DNA of 21,614 bases from JANJWP01 sp049301335 (GCA_049301335.1 JBAQKV010000077.1:1-21614), one strand, 5' to 3'; numbered from the stretch's first letter, positions 7,573 through 15,109 are shown. Translations and numbers: made by a program. Notes: generated by a model from the sequence alone, not told the origin.

Positions 7573-7641
7573 AATGGTGGAACGGACGGTCCTAAGCTCC
7601 TAGGGTCCTAAAGTCGCTACGGACTCGTCCGCCCCACCATT
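7573..7641 (+). repeat. Conserved-loop hairpin element, copy B
   Basis: The stem is AATGGTGG/CCACCATT (7573-7580/7634-7641), an AA/CC internal loop, CGGACG/CGTCCG (7583-7588/7626-7631), one unpaired T (7625), then GTCC/GGAC (7589-7592/7621-7624). The loop (7593-7620) carries the same core as copy A, with CCTAGGGTCCTAAAG. Three 8-nt units, GTCCTAAG, CTCCTAGG and GTCCTAAA, lie in tandem from 7589. It lies between the SPFH and nfeD genes, with its core on the strand opposite to their transcription. Confidence 0.75.
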
Positions 7642-7675
7642 TTCAAAGTTCGATTGCTTGACACCGTTTGGTCGG

Positions 7676-8545
7676 CTACTTGATTCCGAACGTTTTCGAG
7701 ATGCTCGTGAGGATGTCGGAGTCGAGGATGTACTTCGAATTGTTCGAAAGGGCGTTTTCTACGACCTTGAGCTGTTCCTTGGTAACGGCCTGCCCCTTGA
7801 AGAACTCCTGTGCGGCGTTCGATTCGAGTTCGAGGGCCTTCGCTTGGGCTTCGGCGATGGCGATTTTCGCCTGCGCTTCGCCTTCGGCACGGAGGATCTG
7901 CGACTGCTTTTCCCCTTCTGCCTGAAGGATCTTGGACTGCTTGTCACCCTCGGATTTCTCCACGAGAGCCTGGCGGTATCCTTCCGCTTCGAGAATCTGG
8001 GCGCGCTTTTCGCGTTCCGCCTTCATCTGCTTGGACATGGAGTCCTGGATGTCGCGCGGCGGTTCGAGCTTCTTGATTTCCACGCGGAGGACCTTGATTC
8101 CCCATTTCACGGTTTCGCGGTCGAGCGCTTCGAGAAGGCGGACGTTGATGGAATCGCGGTTGGAAAGGGTGTCGTCGAGCGACATAGTACCGAGAACGTT
8201 GCGGAGATTGGTCTGCGCGAGGTTCACGACGGCGAGGAAGACGTTGGAAATTTCGTACTGCGCTTTCTGCGCGTCGGTAATCTGGACGTAAATGATTCCG
8301 TCTACCGCCATTCCGACGTTGTCTTTCGTGATGATCTGCTGTTCCGGAACGGTGATGACCTGTTCGCGGATGTCGACCTTACGCATGGTCTGCACGCCCG
8401 GAATAAGAAACGTGAGGCCCGGTCCGGTTTCCCGGGAAAACTTACCGAGATTCTCGATGAGTCCCACTTCCCCCTGGCTGACTTTCTTAAGAAAGAGCGG
8501 GATGAAGATGGCGAGGACTATAACTATCGTGATGAAACCCTCCAT
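7676..8545 (-). CDS. SPFH/band-7 (stomatin/QmcA-like) membrane protein
   Basis: This 289-residue protein has an N-terminal membrane anchor (MEGFITIVIVLAIFIPLFL). The SPFH domain (~22-180) shows family motifs: 'QGEVGLIENLGKFSRETGPG', 'VDIREQVITVPEQQIITKDN', 'VDGIIYVQI' and 'LRNVLGTMSLDDTLSNRDSI'. A charged Ala/Glu/Lys/Gln-rich coiled coil follows (~185-255, 'EAEGEKQSQILRAEGEAQAK'), the flotillin/stomatin oligomerisation region. Such proteins build ring-like membrane scaffolds, often bound to FtsH or NfeD. It heads the minus-strand envelope cluster and has its own promoter, divergent from yvcK. The gene ends in TAG. No residue looks aberrant. Confidence 0.94.
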   Translation of the reverse strand: MEGFITIVIVLAIFIPLFLKKVSQGEVGLIENLGKFSRETGPGLTFLIPGVQTMRKVDIREQVITVPEQQIITKDNVGMAVDGIIYVQITDAQKAQYEISNVFLAVVNLAQTNLRNVLGTMSLDDTLSNRDSINVRLLEALDRETVKWGIKVLRVEIKKLEPPRDIQDSMSKQMKAEREKRAQILEAEGYRQALVEKSEGDKQSKILQAEGEKQSQILRAEGEAQAKIAIAEAQAKALELESNAAQEFFKGQAVTKEQLKVVENALSNNSKYILDSDILTSISKTFGIK

Positions 8546-8553
8546 TTTGGTAA

Positions 8554-8569
8554 AGTTACGGATAACTTC
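8554..8569 (-). other. Small hairpin in the SPFH mRNA leader
   Basis: AAGTTA-CGGA-TAACTT forms a 6-bp stem with a 4-nt loop between the -10 box and the SPFH ATG, so it lies within a leader of about 20 nt. It could affect ribosome access. No protein or ligand is suggested by the sequence. Confidence 0.35.
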
Positions 8570-8572
8570 GCC

Positions 8573-8600
8573 ATGTTAGACCTTTTTAACGGAAGAGCAA
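8573..8600 (-). promoter_or_regulatory. Putative promoter of the SPFH gene and envelope cluster
   Basis: On the minus strand TTGCTC (8595-8600), a 16-bp spacer and TAACAT (8573-8578) lie 27 bp before the SPFH ATG. Confidence 0.5.
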
Positions 8601-8634
8601 GGGAACTGGAACGGTTCTCCCGGGGTTTTGCCCG

Positions 8635-8662
8635 TTGCTTCCGACCGATAAGTCGTTATAAT
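8635..8662 (+). promoter_or_regulatory. Putative yvcK promoter
   Basis: TTGCTT (8635-8640), a 16-bp spacer and a perfect TATAAT (8657-8662) end 17 bp before the ATG at 8680. The transcript would carry a leader of only about ten bases, almost leaderless. Confidence 0.6.
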
Positions 8663-8679
8663 CGGCCAAACCACGCACC

Positions 8680-9651
8680 ATGTCCAGCAACGTCACGACC
8701 ATCTGAGGAGGCACCGGAACCTTCAACGTCCTTTCCGGTTTGAAAAAGAACAAACGGCTGAATCTCGCGGCCATCGTTTCCGTAGCCGATTCGGGCGGCT
8801 CCACGGGCGAACTCCGCGACGAGTTCGGCATCCTTCCCCCCGGTGACATCCGCCGCGCCATCCTCGCCCTTTCGGAAGACGCCGATACCGTCCGAAAACT
8901 CTTCGAGTACCGCTTCAAGAGCGGCAACCGCATGAGCGGACACACCATCGGAAACCTCCTTCTTACGGCGCTCGCCGACATTACCGGCGATTTCGAAGCT
9001 GGCATCGAGGAACTCTGCGAGATGTTCCACGTCCGCGGGAAAGTCATCCCCGTAACCTTGGGCGACGTGCATTTGGGCGTCACGCTCGAAAACGGCGAAA
9101 CCATCATCGGCGAAACGAACATCGACGTCCCCAAGCACGACGCGAACCTCGCCATTAAGGACGCGTTCCTCATCGGCGACGGAAAACTCAACCCGAGGGC
9201 ACGCGAAGCCATCCTCAATTCCGACTACGTCATCGTCGGCCCGGGCGACCTCTACACGAGCGTCGTGCCGAACCTCCTCTCTCCCGGCATGCGCGAGGCC
9301 TTCGAACAGACCGACGCCAAAGTCGTCTACGTCTGCAACATCATGACGAAGCACGGCGAGACCGACGGATACTCGGTAGAAGACTTCGTTTCCGTCATCG
9401 AGCGCTACGTCGGCGAAGGTCGGGTCGACTACGTGCTCGTCCATTCCGGCGAAATCCGGAGCGAACTCGCGGAAAAATACGCGGAAGAAGAGAATAAGTT
9501 CCCGGTAAAAATCGGCGACGTGCAGGCGCTCCTGAAGAAAGGCTGCCGGATAGTCGAAAGGGATTTCGCCAGCGAACGCGACTACATACGCCACGATCCC
9601 AAGAAGCTCTCCCGAGTCATCGAGGATTTCGTAAACGGATGGATCAAATAA
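8680..9651 (+). CDS. yvcK: YvcK/CofD-like protein (gluconeogenesis factor family)
   Basis: This 323-residue protein opens with 'MSSNVTTI-G-GGTGTFNVLSGLKK'. The glycine at residue 9 is encoded by TGA (8704-8706) and is the first Gly of the family's nucleotide-sugar-binding loop, GGGTG. The next ATG-like start would remove this loop, so the upstream ATG is right. Further family motifs are 'SVADSGGSTGELR', 'PPGDIRRAILALS', 'GNLLLTAL', 'GPGDLYTSVVPNLL' and 'NIMTKHGETDGYS'. YvcK proteins bind UDP-GlcNAc and, in Firmicutes, connect carbon source use with cell-wall synthesis and shape; they resemble CofD but do not make coenzyme F420. The gene heads a plus-strand operon with the next gene 11 nt downstream. 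It ends in TAA. Confidence 0.94.
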
Positions 9652-9662
9652 CCCGAACCAGC

Positions 9663-10157
9663 ATGGCTAAGAAAATTCGAGAAGGCGAGGCGGTCGAAGA
9701 GGCCGGAAAAGCCGTTCGGGAAGCGTTCGTGGAAAAAGAACTCCTCCAGGCGTCCATCGTCCAGCGCGAACTCGTCCAAGAACTTCGGGAACTCTGATCG
9801 AGCCTCAAGGTGCTCGACCAGACGCTCAATCTCATCAAAGAGCACGAATTCGTCGAACTCCACTCGTCGAAATGGAAGATATTCGCGTACCAGATAGGCC
9901 TTGGCATGCTGTTCGCGTTCGGTACGGTATTCGGACTCGTCTTCCTCTCTTGGATGACCTATACGTTCTTCAAAGACTCCGAAGTGCTGCGGTGAGTAGT
10001 CGACAACCAATTGAAGATGCGCCGGCTGGATTTCAACGAAATCAAGGAAAAAGCCAAAACCGACGCGTCCAATTTCGAACAGGTGACGCTTACGGGAAAA
10101 ACCTCCGCGATGAAGAACGCCGCGACTTCCGCCACCGGAACCGGAACGAAAAAATAA
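9663..10157 (+). CDS. DUF5665-like single-pass membrane protein with two UGA-Gly codons
   Basis: Reading TGA at 9795-9797 and 9993-9995 as Gly gives one 164-residue protein; in the standard code it would be three fragments. The N-terminal ~60 residues are helical and charged ('EAVEEAGKAVREAFVEKELL', 'QRELVQELREL'). Then comes 'LNLIKEHEFVELHSSKWKIF' and a long membrane segment (~80-102). This 'xxEFVELxxxxW' plus membrane-helix pattern resembles DUF5665 proteins, whose function is unknown. The C-terminus is polar ('RRLDFNEIKEKAKTDASNFE', then Thr/Ala-rich and ending KK). It lies 11 nt after yvcK and 20 nt before the next gene, so an operon is likely. The family call is from memory of the pattern; the gene itself is firm. 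Confidence 0.8.
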
Positions 10158-10177
10158 CCGCACGCATCCGCACGATC

Positions 10178-10630
10178 ATGAAACCGCCGCTCACTCCGTC
10201 CGACGACCGAGAGGAATTCGCGTACGTCCGTTCGCTCGTAGTCGAAGAACTTTTCATTATGGAATCGTATTTCGCTCGGAAATACCCCAACGGTTGTCCG
10301 TTCGTCGCGGACGCCGAAGATCTGCACTGCTTGGACGCGGTGGAAATCGAAATGCGCAAGCGCATCGAAGGAGGCCGCGACAAGTATCCCGAATGGGATG
10401 ACTTCGCCATATCCGGCCTCGCCGCGACGGTTCGCATGAGCCTGATGATGCGGTTCAAGCGCGTGGAGAGAACGATTGGGAAACTCCCCGATTGGAGCAT
10501 GCTCGTCGAAGACGTCATAGCGGCAGGCGAAGAATCCCCCAAGCCCGATATCCCGGCGAACGTCGTACGCCTTCCTAAGCGTTCCCATCTTCGACTCGTA
10601 AAGACCGTTCCCCTGGAAGACGGAGAATAA
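10178..10630 (+). CDS. Unknown soluble protein, 150 residues
   Basis: The frame starts with ATG at 10178 (MKPPLTPSDDREEFAYVRS) and ends in TAA. It appears mostly alpha-helical, with no signal peptide or membrane segment. Visible features are 'FARKYPNGCPFVADAEDLHC', two further cysteines being absent, 'EIEMRKRIEGGRDKYPEWDD', and a basic end ('RLPKRSHLRLVKTVPLEDGE'). The only two cysteines, in CPF and HC, are about 15 residues apart, which is not a recognised metal site. Codon use matches yvcK, and the gene follows the DUF5665-like gene by 20 nt. I do not recognise the family. A strong terminator follows. Confidence 0.75.
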   Translation: MKPPLTPSDDREEFAYVRSLVVEELFIMESYFARKYPNGCPFVADAEDLHCLDAVEIEMRKRIEGGRDKYPEWDDFAISGLAATVRMSLMMRFKRVERTIGKLPDWSMLVEDVIAAGEESPKPDIPANVVRLPKRSHLRLVKTVPLEDGE

Positions 10631-10643
10631 CCGGCGCGCGTTA

Positions 10644-10724
10644 GGAATCCCACGAAAAAGACGTCTGACGAAAACCTCGGTTCCGAATGGTTTTCTGTGT
10701 CAGACGTCTTTTTCGTGGGATTCC
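10644..10724. terminator. Very long perfect hairpin, bidirectional terminator between convergent genes
   Basis: Arms 10644-10669 and 10699-10724 are perfectly complementary over 26 bp. A further 7-bp stem (GAAAACC 10670-10676 / GGTTTTC 10689-10695) continues after a TGT bulge. The inner part GACGTCTGAC/GTCAGACGTC is flanked by AAAAAG and CTTTTT, so it works as a terminator in both directions. The complementarity runs on for about 11 bp beyond the T tract (CGTGGGATTCC), which a terminator does not need. It ends the yvcK operon (plus) and the leuS operon (minus). Confidence 0.85.
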
Positions 10725-10731
10725 CGATAGC

Positions 10732-10917
10732 TTACTCGTCGAAGTACGCCCCGCTCGAGAACGGGTCTTCCCCGTCGTCGTTCGTGGTCACTACGCGGTG
10801 TCCGATGACTTCGTCTTCTTCGAGTTCTTCGAGTTCTTCAAGGGAAACCGCACTGAGCTCGTCGCCATCGAGCGCTGGATCCTGGTCTTCTTCTTCATCT
10901 TCGAACGGGAGGGTCAT
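10732..10917 (-). CDS. Small very acidic protein downstream of leuS
   Basis: A 61-residue frame begins MTLPFEDEEEDQDPALDGDE and continues 'SLEELEELEEDEVIGHRVV'. About a third of its residues are Asp or Glu. There are no cysteines and no membrane segment, and the protein is probably disordered apart from a short helix. It starts 18 nt after the leuS stop on the same strand and ends just before the long terminator, so it would be the second gene of the leuS operon. The position and in-frame TAA favour a real gene, but acidic runs also arise in low-complexity reading frames. No function can be inferred. Confidence 0.6.
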   Translation of the reverse strand: MTLPFEDEEEDQDPALDGDELSAVSLEELEELEEDEVIGHRVVTTNDDGEDPFSSGAYFDE

Positions 10918-10935
10918 ATGCCTGACGGTGAGGAG

Positions 10936-13542
10936 TTAATCTTTGACTACGATATTCAAAAGCTTGTTCGGGACAAATATTTCGCGAACGAGCGTCTTTC
11001 CGTCGATCCACTTGGAGATTTCCGGATTTTCGCGGGCTGCCGAAGCGGCTTCTTCCTGTGCCACGCCGTTAAGCATGGTGAGGGTGCCGCGGAGTTTGCC
11101 ATTGACCTGCACGGCGATGGTGACTTCGTCGTCAGCGAGCATGAAGGTATCGTACTCGGGCCAAGAAGCAAGGTAGACGGAGGTCGAATTTCCAAGCGAT
11201 TCCCAGAGTTCCTCCGCGAGGTGCGGAGCGAACGGATGGAGGAGGACGGCAACCTTTTCCTTCCACTCGGCGCGGAATTCGGCATCAGCCGGAACGCCTT
11301 CGTTCAAGAGGATGTTGATGGCCGTGATCGCGGTGTTGAACTTGAAGTTGCCGATGTCCTCCCCCACCTTTTTAACGGTCTTATGGAGGAGTTTCATAGC
11401 CTTCATGTCGTCGGCGGCGGACTTGGCCGAATCACCGAAGGCCGCGTAAGCTTTTTCCAAGAAACGTTCGGATCCTACGATCGCGTCGGTATTCCACGGA
11501 GCCGGGTCACGGAAGTCGGACATGCTCATTTCGTAGACGCGGAAGGTGTCCGTGCCGTACTGCTTGCAGACGTCGTCCGGATTTACGACGTTGCCCTTCG
11601 ATTTGCTCATCTTGTTGCCGTCGGAGCCGAGAATGAGACCCGGGCTTGCGAGTTTGGCGAACGGTTCGTCGTTGGGAACGACGCCGATATCGAAGAGGAA
11701 CTTATGCCAGAAGCGGGCGTAGAGGAGGTGGAGTACCGCGTGTTCCGCACCGCCGACGTATTGGTCGACCGAACCCCAGTATTCTGCCGCTTCTTTCGAA
11801 ACGAGGGCGTCGGAGTTCTTCGGATCCATGTAACGGAGGTAGTACCAGCAAGAGCCTCCCCACTGCGGCATGGTGTTGGTTTCGCGTTTTCCTACCAGGT
11901 TCTCAGCAAGCTTCACGTTGACGAACGAGTCGACGGTCGCGAGCGGAGACTGTCCGTCTCCGGCAGGTTCGTAGCGTTCGACCTCCGGAAGTTCGAGCGG
12001 AAGGCGGTAGTCGCAGACGATTTTGGAATAGATACCGTCGTAGATTTTGGAGAAAACCTTTCCGCCGATGACGAGTTCGCGGACCTTACCGCTTCCCTTA
12101 CAGAGGGTTCCGGCGCAATCTTCGCCTGGAAGCGGTTCGCGCTTGAGGATGTAGGCGAGGGCTGGGTCGGTTGCCTGCGAGAGGTCAGTGATGTGCGGAG
12201 TCTTTTTGAGGTCTTCGATGGCGATATGCACGAGCGGAATCGGTTCGCCCCAGTAACGCTGGCGGGAGAAGAGCCAGTCGCGGAGCTTGTAGTTGACTTT
12301 GGTTTTTCCGAAACCTTCGGAATCAGCCTTGGCGGCGAGGGCTTTACGTACTTCCGAGGAGGAAATGCCGGCGGACAAGACCGTACCGTCGTTCGCGTAT
12401 TCGGCCTTCCACGCATCGTCGGAGAATTCGATTCCCACGTCGACGCTCTGGCGGATTTCGAGCCCCATCTTCTTCGCGAATGCGAAGTCCCTCTCGTCGT
12501 GCGCCGGTACGGCCATGACCGCGCCGGTTCCGTACGAACCGAGCACGTAGTCTCCGATGTAAACCGGGATTTCTTCGCCGTTGAACGGGTTGACTACCTT
12601 CGAACCGGAGAATACGCCCGTCTTTTCTTTGGATTCGGTACGTTCCACGTCGGACTTCGACTTGGAAGCCGTTACGTACGCTTCGCAAGCGCCGCGTTCG
12701 GAATCGGCGATCCAATCGCCCACGTTCGTATGGTCGGCCGCGATGACGGCGTAGGTCATTCCGTAGACCGTGTCTACGCGGGTGGTGTACACCGCGAGGG
12801 ACTTGGACTCGTCGCCCACCTTCTTCATCGAAAATTCTACGCCTTCGGATTTTCCAATCCAATTGCGCTGCATTTCCTTAATGCCTTCCGGCCACGCGAG
12901 CTTGTCGACGTCCTTAAGGAGACGGTCGGCATACGCGGTGATCTTGAGTACCCACTGGCGGAGCTTGCGGCGTTCCACGAGGGTTCCGCAGCGGTCGCAG
13001 GTATTGTCGGCATTCACTTCTTCGTTGGCGAGTCCGGTCTTGCACGACGGGCAGTAATTGATCGGCAAGTCCTGTTCGAAAGCGAGTCCGCGTTCGAAAA
13101 GTTTGAGGAAAATCCACTGGGTCCAACGGTAGTACTCGGGGTCGGTGGTGTCGATTTCGCGATCCCAATCGTACGCGAAACCGAGCATCGAGAGCTGGCG
13201 CTTGTAATTGGCGATGTTGTTCTCGGTGGTTACGCGCGGGTGCGTACCGGTTTTGATGGCGTAGTTTTCGGCAGGCAAGCCGAAAGCGTCCCACCCCATC
13301 GGGTGGAGGACGTTGTATCCCCTGTTCTTGAGATGGCGGGCGAGCACGTCGGTGGCGATGTACCCCTTCGGGTGTCCGACGTGGAGGCCGGCTCCGGACG
13401 GGTACGGGAACATATCCAAAACGTAGGCCTTTTTGGGAGCCGGTTCGGTAAACGGAGGATTGGCGGCGGAGAAGGTTTTTTCGGCCAACCAGCGGGATTG
13501 CCACTTCTTTTCGATCTCGGCGGGAGCGTAATGTTTCTGCAT
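10936..13542 (-). CDS. leuS: Leucyl-tRNA synthetase
   Basis: LeuRS charges tRNA-Leu with leucine. At 868 residues it has the normal bacterial length. The class I motifs are intact: the HIGH-type HVGH (54-57, within 'MFPYPSGAGLHVGHPKGY') and KMSKS (644-648). A zinc-ribbon-like pair CPSC/CDRC follows the first half of the catalytic domain, and a CP1 editing domain is visible (e.g. 'VDTVYGMTYAVIAADH', 'AVMAVPAHDERDFAFA'). The C-terminal anticodon-binding part ('LLHPFAPHLAEELWESLG', 'VNGKLRG') is complete. It contains no TGA and ends in TAA. The start ATG at 13542 fits a promoter ending 28 bp upstream. The acidic ORF at 10732 follows it. Confidence 0.98.
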   Translation of the reverse strand: MQKHYAPAEIEKKWQSRWLAEKTFSAANPPFTEPAPKKAYVLDMFPYPSGAGLHVGHPKGYIATDVLARHLKNRGYNVLHPMGWDAFGLPAENYAIKTGTHPRVTTENNIANYKRQLSMLGFAYDWDREIDTTDPEYYRWTQWIFLKLFERGLAFEQDLPINYCPSCKTGLANEEVNADNTCDRCGTLVERRKLRQWVLKITAYADRLLKDVDKLAWPEGIKEMQRNWIGKSEGVEFSMKKVGDESKSLAVYTTRVDTVYGMTYAVIAADHTNVGDWIADSERGACEAYVTASKSKSDVERTESKEKTGVFSGSKVVNPFNGEEIPVYIGDYVLGSYGTGAVMAVPAHDERDFAFAKKMGLEIRQSVDVGIEFSDDAWKAEYANDGTVLSAGISSSEVRKALAAKADSEGFGKTKVNYKLRDWLFSRQRYWGEPIPLVHIAIEDLKKTPHITDLSQATDPALAYILKREPLPGEDCAGTLCKGSGKVRELVIGGKVFSKIYDGIYSKIVCDYRLPLELPEVERYEPAGDGQSPLATVDSFVNVKLAENLVGKRETNTMPQWGGSCWYYLRYMDPKNSDALVSKEAAEYWGSVDQYVGGAEHAVLHLLYARFWHKFLFDIGVVPNDEPFAKLASPGLILGSDGNKMSKSKGNVVNPDDVCKQYGTDTFRVYEMSMSDFRDPAPWNTDAIVGSERFLEKAYAAFGDSAKSAADDMKAMKLLHKTVKKVGEDIGNFKFNTAITAINILLNEGVPADAEFRAEWKEKVAVLLHPFAPHLAEELWESLGNSTSVYLASWPEYDTFMLADDEVTIAVQVNGKLRGTLTMLNGVAQEEAASAARENPEISKWIDGKTLVREIFVPNKLLNIVVKD

Positions 13543-13569
13543 GTTCGGATTCGGGGGAATAACCCTTCC

Positions 13570-13597
13570 ATTCTAGGACAAAAGCCGTTTTTTCCAA
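13570..13597 (-). promoter_or_regulatory. Putative leuS promoter
   Basis: On the minus strand TTGGAA (13592-13597), a 16-bp spacer and TAGAAT (13570-13575) lie 28 bp before the leuS ATG and just beyond the terminator of the pilin-like gene. There is no T-box-like leader. Confidence 0.6.
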
Positions 13598-13610
13598 GCC
13601 GGGAAGCACG

Positions 13611-13634
13611 AAAAAAGCCCCCGGAGGGGCTTTT
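13611..13634 (-). terminator. Intrinsic terminator of the pilin-like gene
   Basis: On the minus strand a GCCCC/GGGGC stem with loop TCCG is followed by six T. It begins 14 nt after the stop of the pilin-like gene. Confidence 0.85.
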
Positions 13635-13647
13635 CGATTTCCGACGG

Positions 13648-14001
13648 TTAGGCGGAAGTGAGGAGACGGAGGATGAAGCCGACGATCGAGCTCGCGAGGA
13701 AGATGACGAGGAGGCCGAGAGCGCCGTGCATGAGGATGGTCTTACCCTTCTTCACCTTTTCTTCGTCGCCACCGGAGGTGAGGATGAGGAAGCCGCCGTA
13801 GAGAGCGTAGCAGACGGCGATAAGGTAGAGGAGGTTGGTAACGAACCCGATGATGCGCTGTACGCCGGTTTCGAGGTTGTCGCTGCGGCCCTGGAGGGAG
13901 GTTTCCACCTTGTCGGTGCCGGTGTTGATTGCGGCGAAAGCGGACTCTGCGCTCGCGAGAAGCGCTACGGAAGCGTAAGATGCTTTTGCAACTGCGTTCA
14001 T
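13648..14001 (-). CDS. Pilin-like two-helix membrane protein (TrbC/VirB2 or Mbov_0395 type)
   Basis: This 117-residue protein starts with a signal-peptide-like stretch (MNAVAKASYASVALLASAES, cut near AFA). After a polar part ('ETSLQGRSDNLETGVQR') come two membrane helices joined by the short polar loop 'TSGGDEEKVKKGKTIL'. That loop, with 'YGGFLILTSGG' before it, is typical of the small pilin-like conjugal-transfer proteins common in CPR genomes (Mbov_0395 family, related to TrbC/VirB2). They may form a pilus or channel subunit; no other type IV secretion gene is present here. The frame is open upstream, but a strong promoter lies at 14035-14063, so the ATG at 14001 is the right start. A dedicated promoter and terminator suggest strong single-gene expression. 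Confidence 0.75.
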   Translation of the reverse strand: MNAVAKASYASVALLASAESAFAAINTGTDKVETSLQGRSDNLETGVQRIIGFVTNLLYLIAVCYALYGGFLILTSGGDEEKVKKGKTILMHGALGLLVIFLASSIVGFILRLLTSA

Positions 14002-14034
14002 CGTGTTGGAGATGAGAAAGATATTACGGCGGGC

Positions 14035-14063
14035 ATTATACGCACCCAAAAACGCAAAGTCAA
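14035..14063 (-). promoter_or_regulatory. Strong promoter of the pilin-like gene
   Basis: On the minus strand TTGACT (14058-14063), a 17-bp spacer and a perfect TATAAT (14035-14040) make one of the best promoters in the window. A leader of about 27 nt precedes the ATG at 14001. It excludes the longer start near 14103. Confidence 0.75.
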
Positions 14064-14082
14064 AAAAAACCGCGAAGGCAAA

Positions 14083-14112
14083 GGAAAAGGGGTGGATGAC
14101 CACCCCTTTTCC
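14083..14112 (-). terminator. Terminator of the rpsF-ssb-rpsR operon
   Basis: A 13-bp perfect stem (GGAAAAGGGGTGG, 4-nt loop, CCACCCCTTTTCC) starts 15 nt after the rpsR stop. The T-rich 3' arm and a short TTT tail are in the leftward direction. Confidence 0.8.
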
Positions 14113-14127
14113 AAGGATTTCCGAGAA

Positions 14128-14355
14128 TTATTCTCCGATCTTCTTCTTGAGATCGAGAACGTACGGGAGAAGGGCCATGTAACGGGCGCGCTTTACGGCC
14201 TGGGCAACCTTCTTCTGGTTCTTGAGGGAAACGTTCGAGTACTGACGCGGAACGATCTTGTTGAACTTGGTAACGAACTTCTTGAGGAATTCGGTATCTT
14301 TGTAGTCGATAGACTTGATACCTGCCTCGTCGATCGGGCAAACGGTCTTAGCCAT
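14128..14355 (-). CDS. rpsR: Ribosomal protein bS18
   Basis: This 75-residue protein matches bS18 in length and pattern: 'IDYKDTEFLKKFVTKFNKIVPRQYSNVSLKNQKKVAQAVKRARYMALLPY'-type core, shown here by the pieces 'DYKDTEFLKKFV', 'KIVPR' and 'AVKRARYMALLPY'. It binds 16S rRNA together with bS6 on the platform of the small subunit. It is the last gene of the rpsF-ssb-rpsR operon, 23 nt after ssb. The leader holds CCCGATAACCG, also found before the HU gene, and no Shine-Dalgarno sequence. It ends in TAA. Confidence 0.96.
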   Translation of the reverse strand: MAKTVCPIDEAGIKSIDYKDTEFLKKFVTKFNKIVPRQYSNVSLKNQKKVAQAVKRARYMALLPYVLDLKKKIGE

Positions 14356-14378
14356 GTTGGGTGCCGGTTATCGGGGAA

Positions 14379-14786
14379 TTAGAAGCGGTCGTCGAGATCA
14401 ATGGTCTCGAGGTCCGCGAGGATTTCTTCGGTTTCGGCGGTTTCGCCGGAGTCTTCGCGTTTGGAGAGGAAGATGAGGTTGGTGACCACGACTTCCGTCT
14501 TATAGAGACGGGTGTTGTCATCGCGCTCGATCGTCCGGGTCTTGAGGTGTCCTTCGACGTAGACGAGCTTGCCTTTCGCAAGGAAGGTCTCGGTGCGGTC
14601 GGCGAGGGTTCCCCAGCAGATGCAGTTGGTGTATTCGGATTCGGAAAGGGTTTCTCCGCGGGCGTTCTTGAACGAACGGTTGGTCGCTACGGTGAAGAGG
14701 ACGACCTTGCGGCCTCATTGGGTAGTCTTCACGAAGGGGTCCTTCGTGACGTTCCCGACGAGGATGACCTTGTTGACGGTTCGCAT
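14379..14786 (-). CDS. ssb: Single-stranded DNA-binding protein with one UGA-Gly codon
   Basis: Reading TGA at 14715-14717 (residue 24) as Gly gives a 135-residue SSB: 'MRTVNKVILVGNVTKDPFVK', 'TTQ-G-GRKVVLFTVATNRSF', 'YTNCICWGTLADRTETFLAK', 'GKLVYVEGHLKTRTIE' and 'VVVTNLIFLSKRED'. This is the complete OB fold, and the recoded residue lies in the family's usual glycine-containing turn before 'FTVATN'. The acidic tail ends 'EILADLETIDLDDRF', close to the usual D-D-(I/L)-P-F tip that recruits partner proteins but without the penultimate Pro. SSB protects single-stranded DNA during replication and repair. It lies between rpsF (18 nt) and rpsR (23 nt), the classic bacterial order. Confidence 0.95.
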
Positions 14787-14804
14787 GGGGGATTTCGGCG
14801 TGAA

Positions 14805-15092
14805 TTACTCGTCGATGCGGACGAACATATAGCGCCAGATGCCCTTGCGGAGGTTGAAGTCGGAAGAGATGGTCTTGAAGTTGCGTCCGTCCGCTTCGAA
14901 GTTGAAGAGAACGTAGAAGCCGTTTTCGGATCCGTTGATCTTGTACGCGAGCTTCTTAACGCCCCAAACGTCTTCGGTGAGCGAAGAAACGCCGTGGGTG
15001 GTGAGTTCGGCCTTTACCTCGGAAAGGAGGGTGGCGCGTTCGTCGTCCGAAACGGTCGGGTCGACGATCATCATAAGTTCATATTTCCGCAT
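14805..15092 (-). CDS. rpsF: Ribosomal protein bS6
   Basis: This 95-residue protein has the bS6 ferredoxin-like pattern: 'MRKYELMMIVDPTVSDDER' (first strand), 'GVKKLAYKINGSENGFYVLF' (conserved 'W.v.kLAY.I.....g.Yvl..F') and 'LRKGIWRYMFVRIDE' at the end. It forms a heterodimer with bS18 on 16S rRNA. As first gene of the rpsF-ssb-rpsR operon, it is the usual point of feedback control by the S6:S18 pair. The leader here contains a hairpin with CCGC in its apical loop and a terminator-like hairpin before it. The gene ends in TAA and starts with ATG at 15092. Confidence 0.96.
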   Translation of the reverse strand: MRKYELMMIVDPTVSDDERATLLSEVKAELTTHGVSSLTEDVWGVKKLAYKINGSENGFYVLFNFEADGRNFKTISSDFNLRKGIWRYMFVRIDE

Positions 15093-15109
15093 AGCCTGTG
15101 GATGAACAT

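Noticed and set aside
7589..7622. Similarity of the hairpin core to the 23S rRNA segment recognised by I-CeuI (GGTCCTAAG)
   Set aside because: Only about nine bases match and the rest diverges at once. No rRNA or homing endonuclease gene is present. Probably coincidence.
2021..7641. Hairpin elements as integron attC sites or a CRISPR array
   Set aside because: attC sites conserve their ends and vary inside, the reverse of what is seen, and no GTTRRRY core is present. Two isolated copies 5.5 kb apart are not an array.
10687..14382. Very long plus-strand open frame (about 1,230 codons)
   Set aside because: It is antisense to leuS, the pilin-like gene and rpsR, which are all unmistakable. GC-rich codons make the opposite strand open by chance. 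Its translation has no recognisable domain and extreme Val/Gly/Arg/Phe content.
15097..15107. DnaA-box-like TGTGGATGA near rpsF
   Set aside because: It is a single imperfect site with no cluster, no dnaA or dnaN nearby and no AT-rich unwinding region, so there is no support for an origin.
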